From Fortiea sp. LEGE XX443 (lineage in GTDB: Bacteria; Cyanobacteriota; Cyanobacteriia; Cyanobacteriales; Nostocaceae), in contig NZ_JADEXZ010000001.1 in assembly GCF_015206815.1 (NCBI RefSeq), forward strand, positions 124,001 to 188,000: DNA of 64,000 nt, read 5' to 3'. Positions 26,651 through 34,449 of this stretch are shown in pieces. The translations under genes and the position numbers were made by a program. How positions within the stretch are numbered: the first letter of the stretch is position 1; every line of letters starts with the position of its first letter. The notes beneath the pieces were generated by a model. It did not search any database. It saw only the letters and a list, made by a program, of their open reading frames with translations, and had not been told where the DNA came from.

Positions 26651-26774
26651 ATCGCCATCTACAAAGTTAAATCTTGCGATATGCGCTAGTCAAGTTACTG
26701 GAAACTGTCCTAAACTTAAGACAGATTTAGGACAATCTAATGAGTTCTAAGGTTGTACAGATTCAAGTTCAAAA

Positions 26775-26846
26775 AGCCCGTGACGAGGATTGAACTCGTG
26801 ACCTCACCCTTACCAAGGGTGTGCTCTACCACTGAGCCACACGGGC
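26775..26846 (-). tRNA. tRNA-Thr(GGT)
   Basis: On the minus strand the acceptor GCCCGTG pairs with CACGGGC, the D-arm is GCTC-AGTGGTA-GAGC, the anticodon stem-loop is CACCC-TTGGTAA-GGGTG with anticodon GGT, and the T-arm is ACGAG-TTCAATC-CTCGT. The 3' CCA is not encoded. It lies 59 bp downstream of tRNA-Tyr on the same strand and is probably cotranscribed with it. Confidence 0.96.
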
Positions 26847-26905
26847 GAGCTTTTTACGAATTTTAGATTTTTGATTTACTCAAGTTCAAAATCTAAAATT
26901 GAAGG

Positions 26906-26988
26906 TGGGCCGGGCTGGATTTGAACCAGCGTAGGCGTAAACCAACGGATTTACAGTCCGTCTCCATTAACCACTCGGACACCGACCC
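26906..26988 (-). tRNA. tRNA-Tyr(GTA)
   Basis: The minus strand shows acceptor GGGTCGG pairing with CCGGCCC, an anticodon loop CTGTAAA with anticodon GTA, a long variable arm as expected for bacterial type II tRNA-Tyr, and a T-arm with GGTTCAAATCC. About 83 nt, CCA not encoded. Confidence 0.96.
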
Positions 26989-27095
26989 ATATGTCCCACG
27001 ATTTCCAATCTTAGCAGCCTATTCTAGAAATTACAAGGGGAGTTAGAAGAATTTTTAGTAAGTTCAGGGTAACTGAAAGTTTCTGAGATTTTAAG

Positions 27096-27117
27096 ACCCT
27101 TCATGATCATGAAGGGT
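27096..27117. repeat. perfect 22-bp palindrome
   Basis: The arms acccttcatga and tcatgaagggt are exact complements with no loop. It is about 108 bp upstream of the tRNA-Tyr gene and a few bp downstream of the coding remnant. It could be a terminator or a binding site for a dimeric protein. Confidence 0.6.
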
Positions 27118-27123
27118 TAAACA

Positions 27124-27279
27124 TCAGGTTGATGTCATTTTACACAGTTCAGCAAACAGCAAGTTTGTGACTTTACTCATTAACTTACCTTGAATGTGTT
27201 TACCGCCTAGCAGTTTCTCACCTTGCTCAGTAACGTTAGCTTTGAGAGAGTCACAGTAGTCGAGCAATTCCTTGGTCAG
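27124..27279 (-). pseudogene. small coding remnant, unidentified
   Basis: One minus-strand frame stays open for 51 codons and reads as real protein (ELLDYCDSLKANVTEQGEK... LMSKVTNLLFAELCKMTST), with helical character and balanced composition. It is bounded upstream by a TAA directly before the first codon and has no ATG near its start; a TTG four codons in is possible. I do not recognise the family. It is probably the C-terminal fragment of a lost gene within the repeat-bracketed region. Confidence 0.35.
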
Positions 27280-27347
27280 TTAGTTAGTTGGGACTCTGCC
27301 AGTGTCCACACCAGTTAAGATGTACTGCCACAGCGAAATTCAGCATT

Positions 27348-27386
27348 GCTGAATTTAGGGATGAAATAATGAACCGCAAAGTACGC
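27348..27386 (+). repeat. right arm of perfect 39-bp inverted repeat
   Basis: Exact reverse complement of 26396-26434. It overlaps the palindrome aaattcagca/tgctgaattt and is followed by further repeat-family sequence (acgcgcagcgtctcgc). Confidence 0.9.
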
Positions 27387-27879
27387 ATACCCCTGCGGGG
27401 AAGCAAGCGTTCGACTGAACTCACGCCGAAGTCTACGCGCAGCGTCTCGCATAGGCGCATTTTGAAAGTATCGCGGCGGCTATTGCGTTTGATTGTAAAA
27501 ATACTAATTTTTACAATGTTTGTATCCCACTGAAGTAAAAAAGTATTTAAAAGTCAAACCCAGAAGATTGTTCTCAAGTCTAAATTTTCTGGTTGAACTT
27601 CACTTTTTATTCAAATAATTAGGCAATCCACCAGTAAGTTAATTTAATTTATTTAAAAATAGATTGATTTTCTCAATTTATCAACTTATTTATCCGAAAT
27701 TAATCAATATAATCCTAGCCAGAACATTCTGATCTTCGCTAAAATTTCTATTTATTAAAGAATCTCTACATTTTTAATCCTTATGCGGGGTCAAAGGTCA
27801 TTAGTTAATATTAAAAGGGAACAGGTAACAGGCAATAGTGTAGAAATTTTTATATTCCCTATTCCCTATTCCTCTTTTG

Positions 27880-28887
27880 TTAGACCATCGACAGAGAGTA
27901 GACTTGACCATCAATTAACAGTCGGGTGATGCCTTTAGCTTGTAAATGAGTACGAGCCTTATGCAGCATTCTACTATCAGGAACTTTAATAACGCGATCG
28001 CGTTTAGTTGAAAAACGCTTCGCCACCCGGTGGTTATCAAATATCGGCAGAGTTCTTTGCTGGGTTTCAATGGTGGGTATTTGCCCCAAATCACCAAAAT
28101 CCTTGAGTGGGCGGGTAATTAGCTCTGCGGCGCGGTCAATTACCAAATAACAAGTTTTCGGCAAATGGGCTGCCGACAAAGGTAAAACTTGAACTGCTGC
28201 TTCACCTAACCTACGTCTTGTAACTAAAGGTCTTGCCTCCTCTAAATAATCATCATCTTCTTCATAATCATCATCTTCTAAATCTTCATCATCTAAGTCA
28301 TCCTCTAAATCATCTAAATCCTCGGATTCATCCAATAATTCTTCGTCTAGCATTCCTGCGAAGACGGTAACTTTTGGATGTTCCTCGTTCAATATTGGAC
28401 TAGGAACGCTGACAATTTCCGGCGGTTGTTCTTTGGGAATGTCTAATTTTTTAATTACTCGTGGCTTTGGTTTTTCTGTCGACGAGGAACGCCGCCGCAC
28501 CCGTCTAATAGCGGAATTTGATTCTTCCGTATCTTCTTCTGGTTCCGGTTCTGCCTCGATAATTGTCTCCTGGGACTTAAGCTTGGGCAACTCTAAAGGC
28601 TTGCTCTCGCTCGGAGGAGGTTCTATATCAGGCTCTTTATTAATCAACAAAGGCAACTGCTCGTAGTTTACCTGCGCTCTACCTTCAGGAGTCCTAGCCG
28701 CTCGTTTCAAAGAAACTAAGTATTCGTACTCATCCTCTGGTAAGGTACTTTTGAGCAGACGACTAATTGTTGAGTTACTCACGTCATAGCGCTCTGCTAA
28801 AGTCGAGGTCGTTTCAGCAGTCTCTCGATATAACTTAAGAATTTCTTGTTTATCTGAATCTGTTAGTTTTCTCACGGTAGACACCAA
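27880..28887 (-). CDS. HTH-domain protein with long acidic linker and conserved C-terminal domain
   Basis: The 335-residue protein starts with a helix-turn-helix segment (DKQEILKLYRETAETTSTLAERYDVSNSTISRLLKS, about 11-46; quoted in part: TLAERYDVSNSTIS), similar to transposase or resolvase HTHs. A Pro/Glu-rich linker follows, then an extremely acidic Asp/Glu run (about 195-230). The basic C-terminal domain (about 235-335) contains CYLVIDRAAELITRP and ITRLLIDGQVYSLS. It is probably a DNA-binding regulator, not a transposase, since no catalytic core is present. It follows the membrane-protein gene by 2 bp, so the two form an operon. It seems conserved in cyanobacteria; the function is unknown. 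Confidence 0.75.
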   Translation of the reverse strand: MVSTVRKLTDSDKQEILKLYRETAETTSTLAERYDVSNSTISRLLKSTLPEDEYEYLVSLKRAARTPEGRAQVNYEQLPLLINKEPDIEPPPSESKPLELPKLKSQETIIEAEPEPEEDTEESNSAIRRVRRRSSSTEKPKPRVIKKLDIPKEQPPEIVSVPSPILNEEHPKVTVFAGMLDEELLDESEDLDDLEDDLDDEDLEDDDYEEDDDYLEEARPLVTRRRLGEAAVQVLPLSAAHLPKTCYLVIDRAAELITRPLKDFGDLGQIPTIETQQRTLPIFDNHRVAKRFSTKRDRVIKVPDSRMLHKARTHLQAKGITRLLIDGQVYSLSMV

Positions 28888-28889
28888 AT

Positions 28890-29741
28890 CTAAGCTCGTT
28901 TACGTCCACGCTCCCGGCGAGTTCGACTCAATGATGCGTCATGTTCGAGGACTGCGCCCATGCCAAATAGCACTCCACTAAATACCCAAAACACTTCTAA
29001 TATGTCTCCACTTTGGTAACTAGGCCCTTGAGCAAATTTAAACCACATATCTGCAATGTAGAGCGAAAACGCGGCCGCCGCAATCATTCGCCAAGATTGA
29101 GCAACTCGCCCTCCCCAAAAAGCTAAAAGCAATATAGTAGCAATAATCAGTAGCACTACATCGCTAACTACATAAAACCAATTCAAAATCGCAGCTAGTA
29201 GTTCTGTTGGCGTTGTTTGTTGCATCGAAATCCACCATGCCACCAAACTGCCAAACACTCCTATTGCTGATACAATCAGCCATTGCCATTTTTCTAAATT
29301 AATCCGTCTCGAAGCTACAGCTAAAATCATGCCTACGCCAAGGGAAATATAAGCCAGTACAAAAAATACATCACCAATCGAAACATCTGGTTCTTCATTT
29401 AACACTATTTCTGTATAGCCAAAAAATATCCCTCCTAGGAAATAAGAAAGCATACCAATGGCAATTGCCAACCAAACATTTCGGCTACTGACGATTTGGG
29501 GGCTACGCCAATTCCTTAAGCATAAAATACCAGCACCCAAGTAAGCTAACGCTTCAAAAATATTTGTGCCAATTACATACCATTCAGCACGACTTTCTAC
29601 ACCGTTGGCTTCTGGGATTTTAGCACTAAATAACAAAAAATATAATAGCGCCATCACACCCCAGCCAATACTGGCTAGGATAATGTTCTGATTTGTGAAG
29701 ATAGATTTAGAATGCAGAGAATTGTGGTAAGAGCTACTCAT
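28890..29741 (-). CDS. conserved multi-spanning membrane protein
   Basis: The 283-residue protein has about eight hydrophobic segments separated by short loops, starting near residue 20 (NIILASIGWGVMALLYFLLF) and ending before a basic C terminus (SLSRTRRERGRKRA). Several segments contain W and Y at the membrane edges. It resembles the membrane-sensor halves of some cyanobacterial signalling proteins, but no kinase or cyclase domain follows. The 2-bp spacing to the downstream HTH gene suggests a membrane sensor and DNA-binding partner pair; this is inference. Confidence 0.7.
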   Translation of the reverse strand: MSSSYHNSLHSKSIFTNQNIILASIGWGVMALLYFLLFSAKIPEANGVESRAEWYVIGTNIFEALAYLGAGILCLRNWRSPQIVSSRNVWLAIAIGMLSYFLGGIFFGYTEIVLNEEPDVSIGDVFFVLAYISLGVGMILAVASRRINLEKWQWLIVSAIGVFGSLVAWWISMQQTTPTELLAAILNWFYVVSDVVLLIIATILLLAFWGGRVAQSWRMIAAAAFSLYIADMWFKFAQGPSYQSGDILEVFWVFSGVLFGMGAVLEHDASLSRTRRERGRKRA

Positions 29742-29779
29742 AATAATTGACTATGTATATGCACGCTAGAAGTCTGAAA

Positions 29780-29900
29780 TATGTTCGCCCCTGGGGTTCC
29801 CGCAGGGTAGTCTGAAATGTGAAGGATTGAGTGAGATAAAGGGTTTCAGACTTCATCCTACCCTTCGGGAAGCCACCCAAAGGGTGTCTATATAATTCAT
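29780..29900. repeat. intergenic inverted-repeat sequence
   Basis: Arms built from gcagggtagtctgaaat and its partner gtttcagacttcatcctacc form an imperfect hairpin, followed by cttcgggaagccacccaaag. Likely a dispersed Nostoc repeat; it sits between two same-strand genes. Confidence 0.5.
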
Positions 29901-29911
29901 CCTTGTTCATG

Positions 29912-30571
29912 CTATTGCCACAGTTTACTCAGTGAAGATTGATTTAGCCAAGACATAAATAGCGATCGCTCGCCTTCTGACATATCCTGTAACCTATCTG
30001 TCACTTTATTGGCAAAATTGGCATTACCAAAATAAATTTTCCCTAGCTTGTAAAGTTCTTGCAAGAAAGTAGTCACATGATTTTCTTGCCAAGCCGGAAG
30101 TTTAGTTCCTTCTAGAGGATCTATTTTCACTAAGTTTTTAACTGACTCAGGGGAAGATATTTCGGGAAACTTCTGCTGTCGCAAAACTTCCCCAATATCT
30201 TTTTCAAATAATGTTGCTTGCCGAGAGCCTAAAAACTCTTCAACATCCAGATGAACAGCTTGCAGAAGCAAAATACTCCCTTGGATAAGGATTATTGTCT
30301 TACCATGACCACCAGTATCACTATCTAGCTGCTCTAAGCGAATTTTTCCCCAGACGCTAAAACGCTCTGGTTCTTCTAGCAACACACAAGCTTTGCCGCG
30401 ATTATCGGTCAAATCTCTCCACAAGGCGCGGGCTTCTTCTTCTTGATTAGCTTTAAATAAACTAATCAGCCGAAAGGTTTGCCCCTGATAATGGAGGATC
30501 GGCACTTGCTGATCCCTTTTTGGGTGCTGAATGCTTGATATTTCAACATCCTGCCGTTTGAGAATAAACAT
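29912..30571 (-). CDS. conserved hypothetical protein
   Basis: The 219-residue soluble protein has a beta-rich N-terminal half (FILKRQDVEISS, QGQTFRLISLFKA, KACVLLEEPERFSVWGKIRLEQL) and a helical C-terminal half rich in charged residues (TFLQELYKLGKIYFGNANFANKVTDRL, quoted in part: FLQELYKLGKIYFG). No catalytic motif, signal peptide or membrane helix is seen. I recognise it only as a cyanobacteria-specific type of protein. It is upstream of, and on the same strand as, the membrane/HTH pair, separated by 170 bp containing a repeat. Confidence 0.7.
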   Translation of the reverse strand: MFILKRQDVEISSIQHPKRDQQVPILHYQGQTFRLISLFKANQEEEARALWRDLTDNRGKACVLLEEPERFSVWGKIRLEQLDSDTGGHGKTIILIQGSILLLQAVHLDVEEFLGSRQATLFEKDIGEVLRQQKFPEISSPESVKNLVKIDPLEGTKLPAWQENHVTTFLQELYKLGKIYFGNANFANKVTDRLQDMSEGERSLFMSWLNQSSLSKLWQ

Positions 30572-30908
30572 GGCACTAGCAAATAACTCCTCACAGGGGC
30601 TTTGTGGATATGCGATCTATAATCCCATTTGATAACATCGCCAAGAGTGCGATTACTTAGCATGTGATTGGGGTAGGCTGTGCGATCGCTCTTGAGCCAC
30701 CCTAGTGTAAGCTATCCAAAGAATATCTACACCAACAGGCAAATAACCACGCCTTGACCACCCAATATAGCTAATCAATGGCAGATTTGCTTTATTCGAC
30801 TAGCATCTTAGCCTTGCCCATAGCAAATCTGCAATTTTTGATTGCTTCTTGATAACGATAACGATATAATTATACAGGTGACTCCTGTCAGAGCCACAAT
30901 ATTGACTT

Positions 30909-30981
30909 GGGCGCGTAGCTCAGTGGATAGAGCAATTGCCTTCTAAGCAATCGGTCGCAGGTTCGAACCCTGCCGCGCTCG
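30909..30981 (+). tRNA. tRNA-Arg(TCT)
   Basis: The acceptor GGGCGCG pairs with CGCGCTC (one G-T pair), the D-arm is GCTC-AGTGGATA-GAGC, the anticodon loop CCTTCTAAG gives TCT, and the T-arm is GCAGG-TTCGAAC-CCTGC. 73 nt including the discriminator G; CCA not encoded. Confidence 0.96.
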
Positions 30982-32080
30982 TTGTAAATAAACAAAAAAT
31001 ATTAACTACAGTCAAGTTAAGTCTAGAAGTTAGCTCGTTTAAGGTGATTTATAAAATTTCTTTTTTTGTACCCTGGGCATACTTTCCCCAATTTGAGACA
31101 CTAAGCTAGAGTAAGATTGCTGAATTTAATTTAGATTAAAGTACGGTTAATTTACAATTCAAATATATCTTTATAAAAATAAATAATATATAAATAAAAC
31201 TTAGTAAGTAACATTAATAACCTTAATCTCATGGCTTATTAATATCAATTTAGGACAAAATAGAGGTTATTGCGGCAAAAAATCTACGATAAACATTATT
31301 GTCTCAAGAATTACTTTCTTTTAAATTGGATTGCTAGTCCTGTTAGACTCTAGCAACTAATTAACATATCCTAGATAAAAATATTTTTTTAATAAAAAAT
31401 AATCAGTTATTATTCCCTGTTCTATTATAGAATAAGAGCAAATAAAATCTGTAGCAACAACCGCCTGAATATCATAGGCTCGCAAACGCTACCAACCTAG
31501 TCATTTCTGCTGATTTTTACAGTAGTTTAGGGTTGGCAGCACAAGTCAAGCTTAGGTGAAAAACTAGTCAAAAATAAGGCAAGTGTAATTCATCACTACC
31601 GTTTAGCCGTATACCTCAACAGAGTTGAGGAGAGATTGCTGCATCTTTCTGGTCATTTTCTCAATATTAATGACCTAATTCCTTGTGCTTGATTCAAGCT
31701 TTTGAATTTTAAGCCATTTTATCTGCATTCCACTATTTGGATGCTTATTTCAAAGTTTACAAATTTCAATTTGTAGGCTTCTGGCGCACATTTACCTAGA
31801 AACTAAATATTATGAATGACTTTCAGTTTATCCTAATTGTCTGTAGTTTAGCAGTAGCCTATCTATCGAGTATCTACTTGTGGTTAGCATTTTATCAACA
31901 CACAAATGAATAAAAAGATGACGACAACAGGCAATTTAGTGTTGAGCAAGGTCTAATTAATTTTAGGCCTTGTGCCACTACAATAGTAAACTAGTTGATA
32001 GTTGTAGGCGCATATTTTAGGCTTAATCAGCGCCAAATCTTGGTGTGAGTTGAGTTATTGGTAACTTAATTAATTGAAAC
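30982..32080. other. 1.1-kb AT-rich region between tRNA-Arg and mscS genes
   Basis: Most of the stretch is AT-rich and featureless. The only coding candidate is a 33-codon open frame at 31812. A small hairpin (cctcaac/gttgagg) is visible near 31613-31631. The right end must carry the promoter for the mechanosensitive-channel genes. Confidence 0.45.
31812..31913 (+). CDS. possible 33-residue single-span membrane protein
   Basis: The ATG-started frame encodes MNDFQFILIVCSLAVAYLSS followed by IYLWLAFYQHTNE: an acidic N terminus, one hydrophobic span of about 21 residues with aromatic residues at its end, and a short polar tail. This is the organisation of small photosynthetic or respiratory subunits, but it matches none that I know (PetL, PetN, PsbX, PsaX and Ycf12 compared from memory). 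Upstream there is only a weak purine tract (tagaaac). It lies in a 1.1-kb gene-free region. It could be chance, as AT-rich DNA often encodes hydrophobic stretches. Confidence 0.4.
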   Translation: MNDFQFILIVCSLAVAYLSSIYLWLAFYQHTNE

Positions 32081-33178
32081 ATGCTTGTTTTTTTGCCAGA
32101 AATTCTGACAGATAAAGAGATACAAATTGGCTTATTAGGTCTGGTGTTTGGAGCTTTTATATTTTTTATTAGTCGGTTAATAGTTTCATTAATAAAATTA
32201 GTATTAGAGCCTAGAAATTTTATTCAAATTGATGATGTATATCAAAAGCTAGTTAAACCAAACAAAAGCTTATTAATTGTTGTGGTTATAATTACCATTG
32301 GTGAGCTTATTTCCGTGGCGCTTCCAAAGAATTATTGGACAAACTCATTAGAAATTCTTATTAGTTTAAGTTTAGCGATCGCAGGTGGTTTTTTAGCAGC
32401 ACAACTATTTAAAAATTTCTTTAATTTTTATTTATTAAATGCTGCATTTCAAAGTAAGCAAAAAATTAGTAGTGAGTTACTAATTCTTTTCAGATGGATA
32501 GCTAATCTCATCATTATTTTGTTAGCAATTCTGATTTATGCTCAAACTCATCAAATTAATATATTAGGATTATTAACAAGTTTAGGAATTGGTGGTTTAG
32601 CAGTAGCCTTTGCCGCTCAAAAAACATTAGAACAAATTTTAGGTGGTATTGTTCTCTATCTTGATCGTCCATTTGTGATTGATGATTATATCGGACTACC
32701 TGACGGTACTTTTGGCAGAGTTGAATCTATAGGATTGAGATCCACACGTATTAGAACTTCTGGTAAAGGTACTGTGATGATAGTTCCGAATAGCGCTTTG
32801 ACTCAATTGAATATTGAGAATTTCACTGGTGCAAAGAAAGTCATGTCTATACTTTATTTGACATTCTATCGAGCTATTATCAGTGAAGAACGCGCCTTAA
32901 TTCGTCAGGTAATTCTTGATAGTACTAATGACATTTTTGGTATTGATTCACGAAATACAGAAGTAACTTTTAAGAGTCTTAATCATGCGATAGAGTCAGA
33001 AAAAACTCAAGCGCAAGTAGCTTTCTTTATTTTGGGTTCTGGCGATGTTTCAATGGAATTGCGCCGTCAGCTTTTAGATTTAGCAACTCAAACTATGACT
33101 CAGTGTTTAAAAGAATATGGTATCGCTTTTGATATAGAAGAACCAACAATTTATGTTGACTCGCCGATTACAATTTAA
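32081..33178 (+). CDS. MscS-family mechanosensitive channel
   Basis: The 365-residue protein has four or so predicted membrane helices followed by the pore-lining helix and beta domain of the MscS family. The key segment is LGIGGLAVAFAAQKTLEQILGG (about 168-189; quoted as GIGGLAVAFAAQKTLE), then VLYLDRPFVIDDYI and the VPNSALTQLNIEN segment. Channels of this type open under membrane tension to release solutes during osmotic downshock. It lies 2 bp upstream of a second mscS gene, and the two products share pore and C-terminal motifs, so they form a tandem duplicate operon. Confidence 0.92.
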   Translation: MLVFLPEILTDKEIQIGLLGLVFGAFIFFISRLIVSLIKLVLEPRNFIQIDDVYQKLVKPNKSLLIVVVIITIGELISVALPKNYWTNSLEILISLSLAIAGGFLAAQLFKNFFNFYLLNAAFQSKQKISSELLILFRWIANLIIILLAILIYAQTHQINILGLLTSLGIGGLAVAFAAQKTLEQILGGIVLYLDRPFVIDDYIGLPDGTFGRVESIGLRSTRIRTSGKGTVMIVPNSALTQLNIENFTGAKKVMSILYLTFYRAIISEERALIRQVILDSTNDIFGIDSRNTEVTFKSLNHAIESEKTQAQVAFFILGSGDVSMELRRQLLDLATQTMTQCLKEYGIAFDIEEPTIYVDSPITI

Positions 33179-33180
33179 AG

Positions 33181-34314
33181 ATGATGATCAATATTTCACA
33201 ATTTATTCTGAACTTTTTTCAGCGTGAAAGTACAATATTAGCCTTATCAAGATTTGGTGTATTTCTCTGTTTTATCTTTCTATCTTTATTAGCTGGAAGA
33301 TATACCCCAACATTTGTGAGAATTATTACGCAAAAATTTGCACCGCAACAAGTAGCCAGTATTTATAATAATCTCATAGATCCTTTAAGAAACTTATTTA
33401 GAATTGCTGGTAGTTTAATTTTAATTTCTTTATCTTTAGTATGGATTCAAGATTACCAATCCATCTATATTTTTTTATCTCCCATTGTAGATTTAGCTGT
33501 AATTATTAGTCTTGCTTGGTTATCTTCTCGCCTATTTCAACAGTTTATTCGTGCTTATGGTATTGAACTAGTAAGAAAATTTGGTCGTGAAGTAGACGAA
33601 TTACTGTTAGTATTTGAAACTTTAGCAAATGTCATTATTGGATTTATTGCTGTTTTAGCTTTTGCTCAAAGTCAACAATTTAATTTAGTTGGTTTATTAA
33701 CTGGGTTAGGAATTGGGGGTTTAGCTGTGGCTTTTGCAGCCCAAAAAACCTTAGAACAGTTACTCGGAACTATTGTGTTGTATTTGGATAGACCCTTTGT
33801 TCCTGGGGAATATATTCGTTTACAGAAATCTGGACAAATTCCCGAAGGTTTGTTTGGCAGAATAGAGTCAATTGGTATCAGATCAACCAAAATTCGTACT
33901 GCGGCTAAGAGTACCTTATTTATTATCCCTAATTCAATATTGGCAAACTTAGAAATTGAGAATATTACTCGTGGTAAAAAAGTGATGGTTTTACTTTACC
34001 TCGATTTTTTAGACATTTTGCAAGAACGAGAACAAGCTTTAGTGCAGCAGGTAATTGTTGAGAGTACTAATTCCCTATTTGGAATTGACCCAGGTAGTAC
34101 TAGTATTACTTTTTTAAATCATAAAGATGAGGAGAAGTCCAGTCGTACAAGAGTAACATTCTTTATTTTAGGTTCTAGTGAAAATTCTCTACAATTGCGT
34201 AAACGTCTATTGGAGTTGGCAAACGAAAAAATCTCTAGAAAGTTGATGAATCATGGTATTGAATTCAAGCTACAAGATCCAACGATTTATGTAGAATCGC
34301 CTGTAACTATTTAA
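33181..34314 (+). CDS. MscS-family mechanosensitive channel, tandem paralogue
   Basis: The 377-residue protein repeats the design of the preceding gene: about four membrane helices, the pore helix GLGIGGLAVAFAAQKTLEQL (about 176-195), VLYLDRPFVPGEYIRL, IPNSILANLEIEN, and the ending DPTIYVESPVTI. It differs in the N-terminal helices and has a six-residue insertion after the EYIRL strand. The start is an ATG at 33181, followed by a second ATG; the upstream stop lies just 2 bp away, so translational coupling is likely. Together the two may form heteromeric channels or channels with different thresholds, which is inference. Confidence 0.92.
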   Translation: MMINISQFILNFFQRESTILALSRFGVFLCFIFLSLLAGRYTPTFVRIITQKFAPQQVASIYNNLIDPLRNLFRIAGSLILISLSLVWIQDYQSIYIFLSPIVDLAVIISLAWLSSRLFQQFIRAYGIELVRKFGREVDELLLVFETLANVIIGFIAVLAFAQSQQFNLVGLLTGLGIGGLAVAFAAQKTLEQLLGTIVLYLDRPFVPGEYIRLQKSGQIPEGLFGRIESIGIRSTKIRTAAKSTLFIIPNSILANLEIENITRGKKVMVLLYLDFLDILQEREQALVQQVIVESTNSLFGIDPGSTSITFLNHKDEEKSSRTRVTFFILGSSENSLQLRKRLLELANEKISRKLMNHGIEFKLQDPTIYVESPVTI

Positions 34315-34449
34315 TTAGGGTTAAAATTATAGAGAAACACAGACGATTTATCTGTATTTCTCTGTGGTTTTATGTCTTCTCAAACCTATTGTAATTTGCG
34401 CTCCTCATTTAACCGTACATAATAAATATGCGGTGGTATTCTGCATTAA

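Larger units (their letters stand above)
26177..26774. other. 598-bp gene-free region with repeats and a possible structured RNA
   Basis: Contains a tgttgcataaatgcgggatg segment resembling insertion-sequence ends, a hairpin of ctctacgagacg/cgtagag type at 26343-26386, one arm of a 39-bp inverted repeat, and a TATAAT followed by a candidate non-coding RNA. Confidence 0.5.
26989..27879. other. 891-bp gene-poor region with palindromes, repeats and a coding remnant
   Basis: Holds a perfect 22-bp palindrome, a minus-strand coding remnant (27124-27279), the right arm of the 39-bp inverted repeat, and a short palindrome around 27337-27357 (aaattcagca/tgctgaattt). The rest, 27500-27880, is AT-rich and without recognisable features. 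The long open frame at 27288-27533 is made of repeat sequence. Confidence 0.5.

Noticed and set aside
27288-27533. 81-codon open frame on the plus strand
   Set aside because: It is composed of dispersed repeat sequence including one arm of the 39-bp inverted repeat, is very Arg/Ser-rich and has no homologous look.
27880-28887. Transposase reading of the HTH protein
   Set aside because: The N-terminal HTH resembles those of transposases, but there is no DDE or other catalytic core and the gene is in an operon with a conserved membrane protein.
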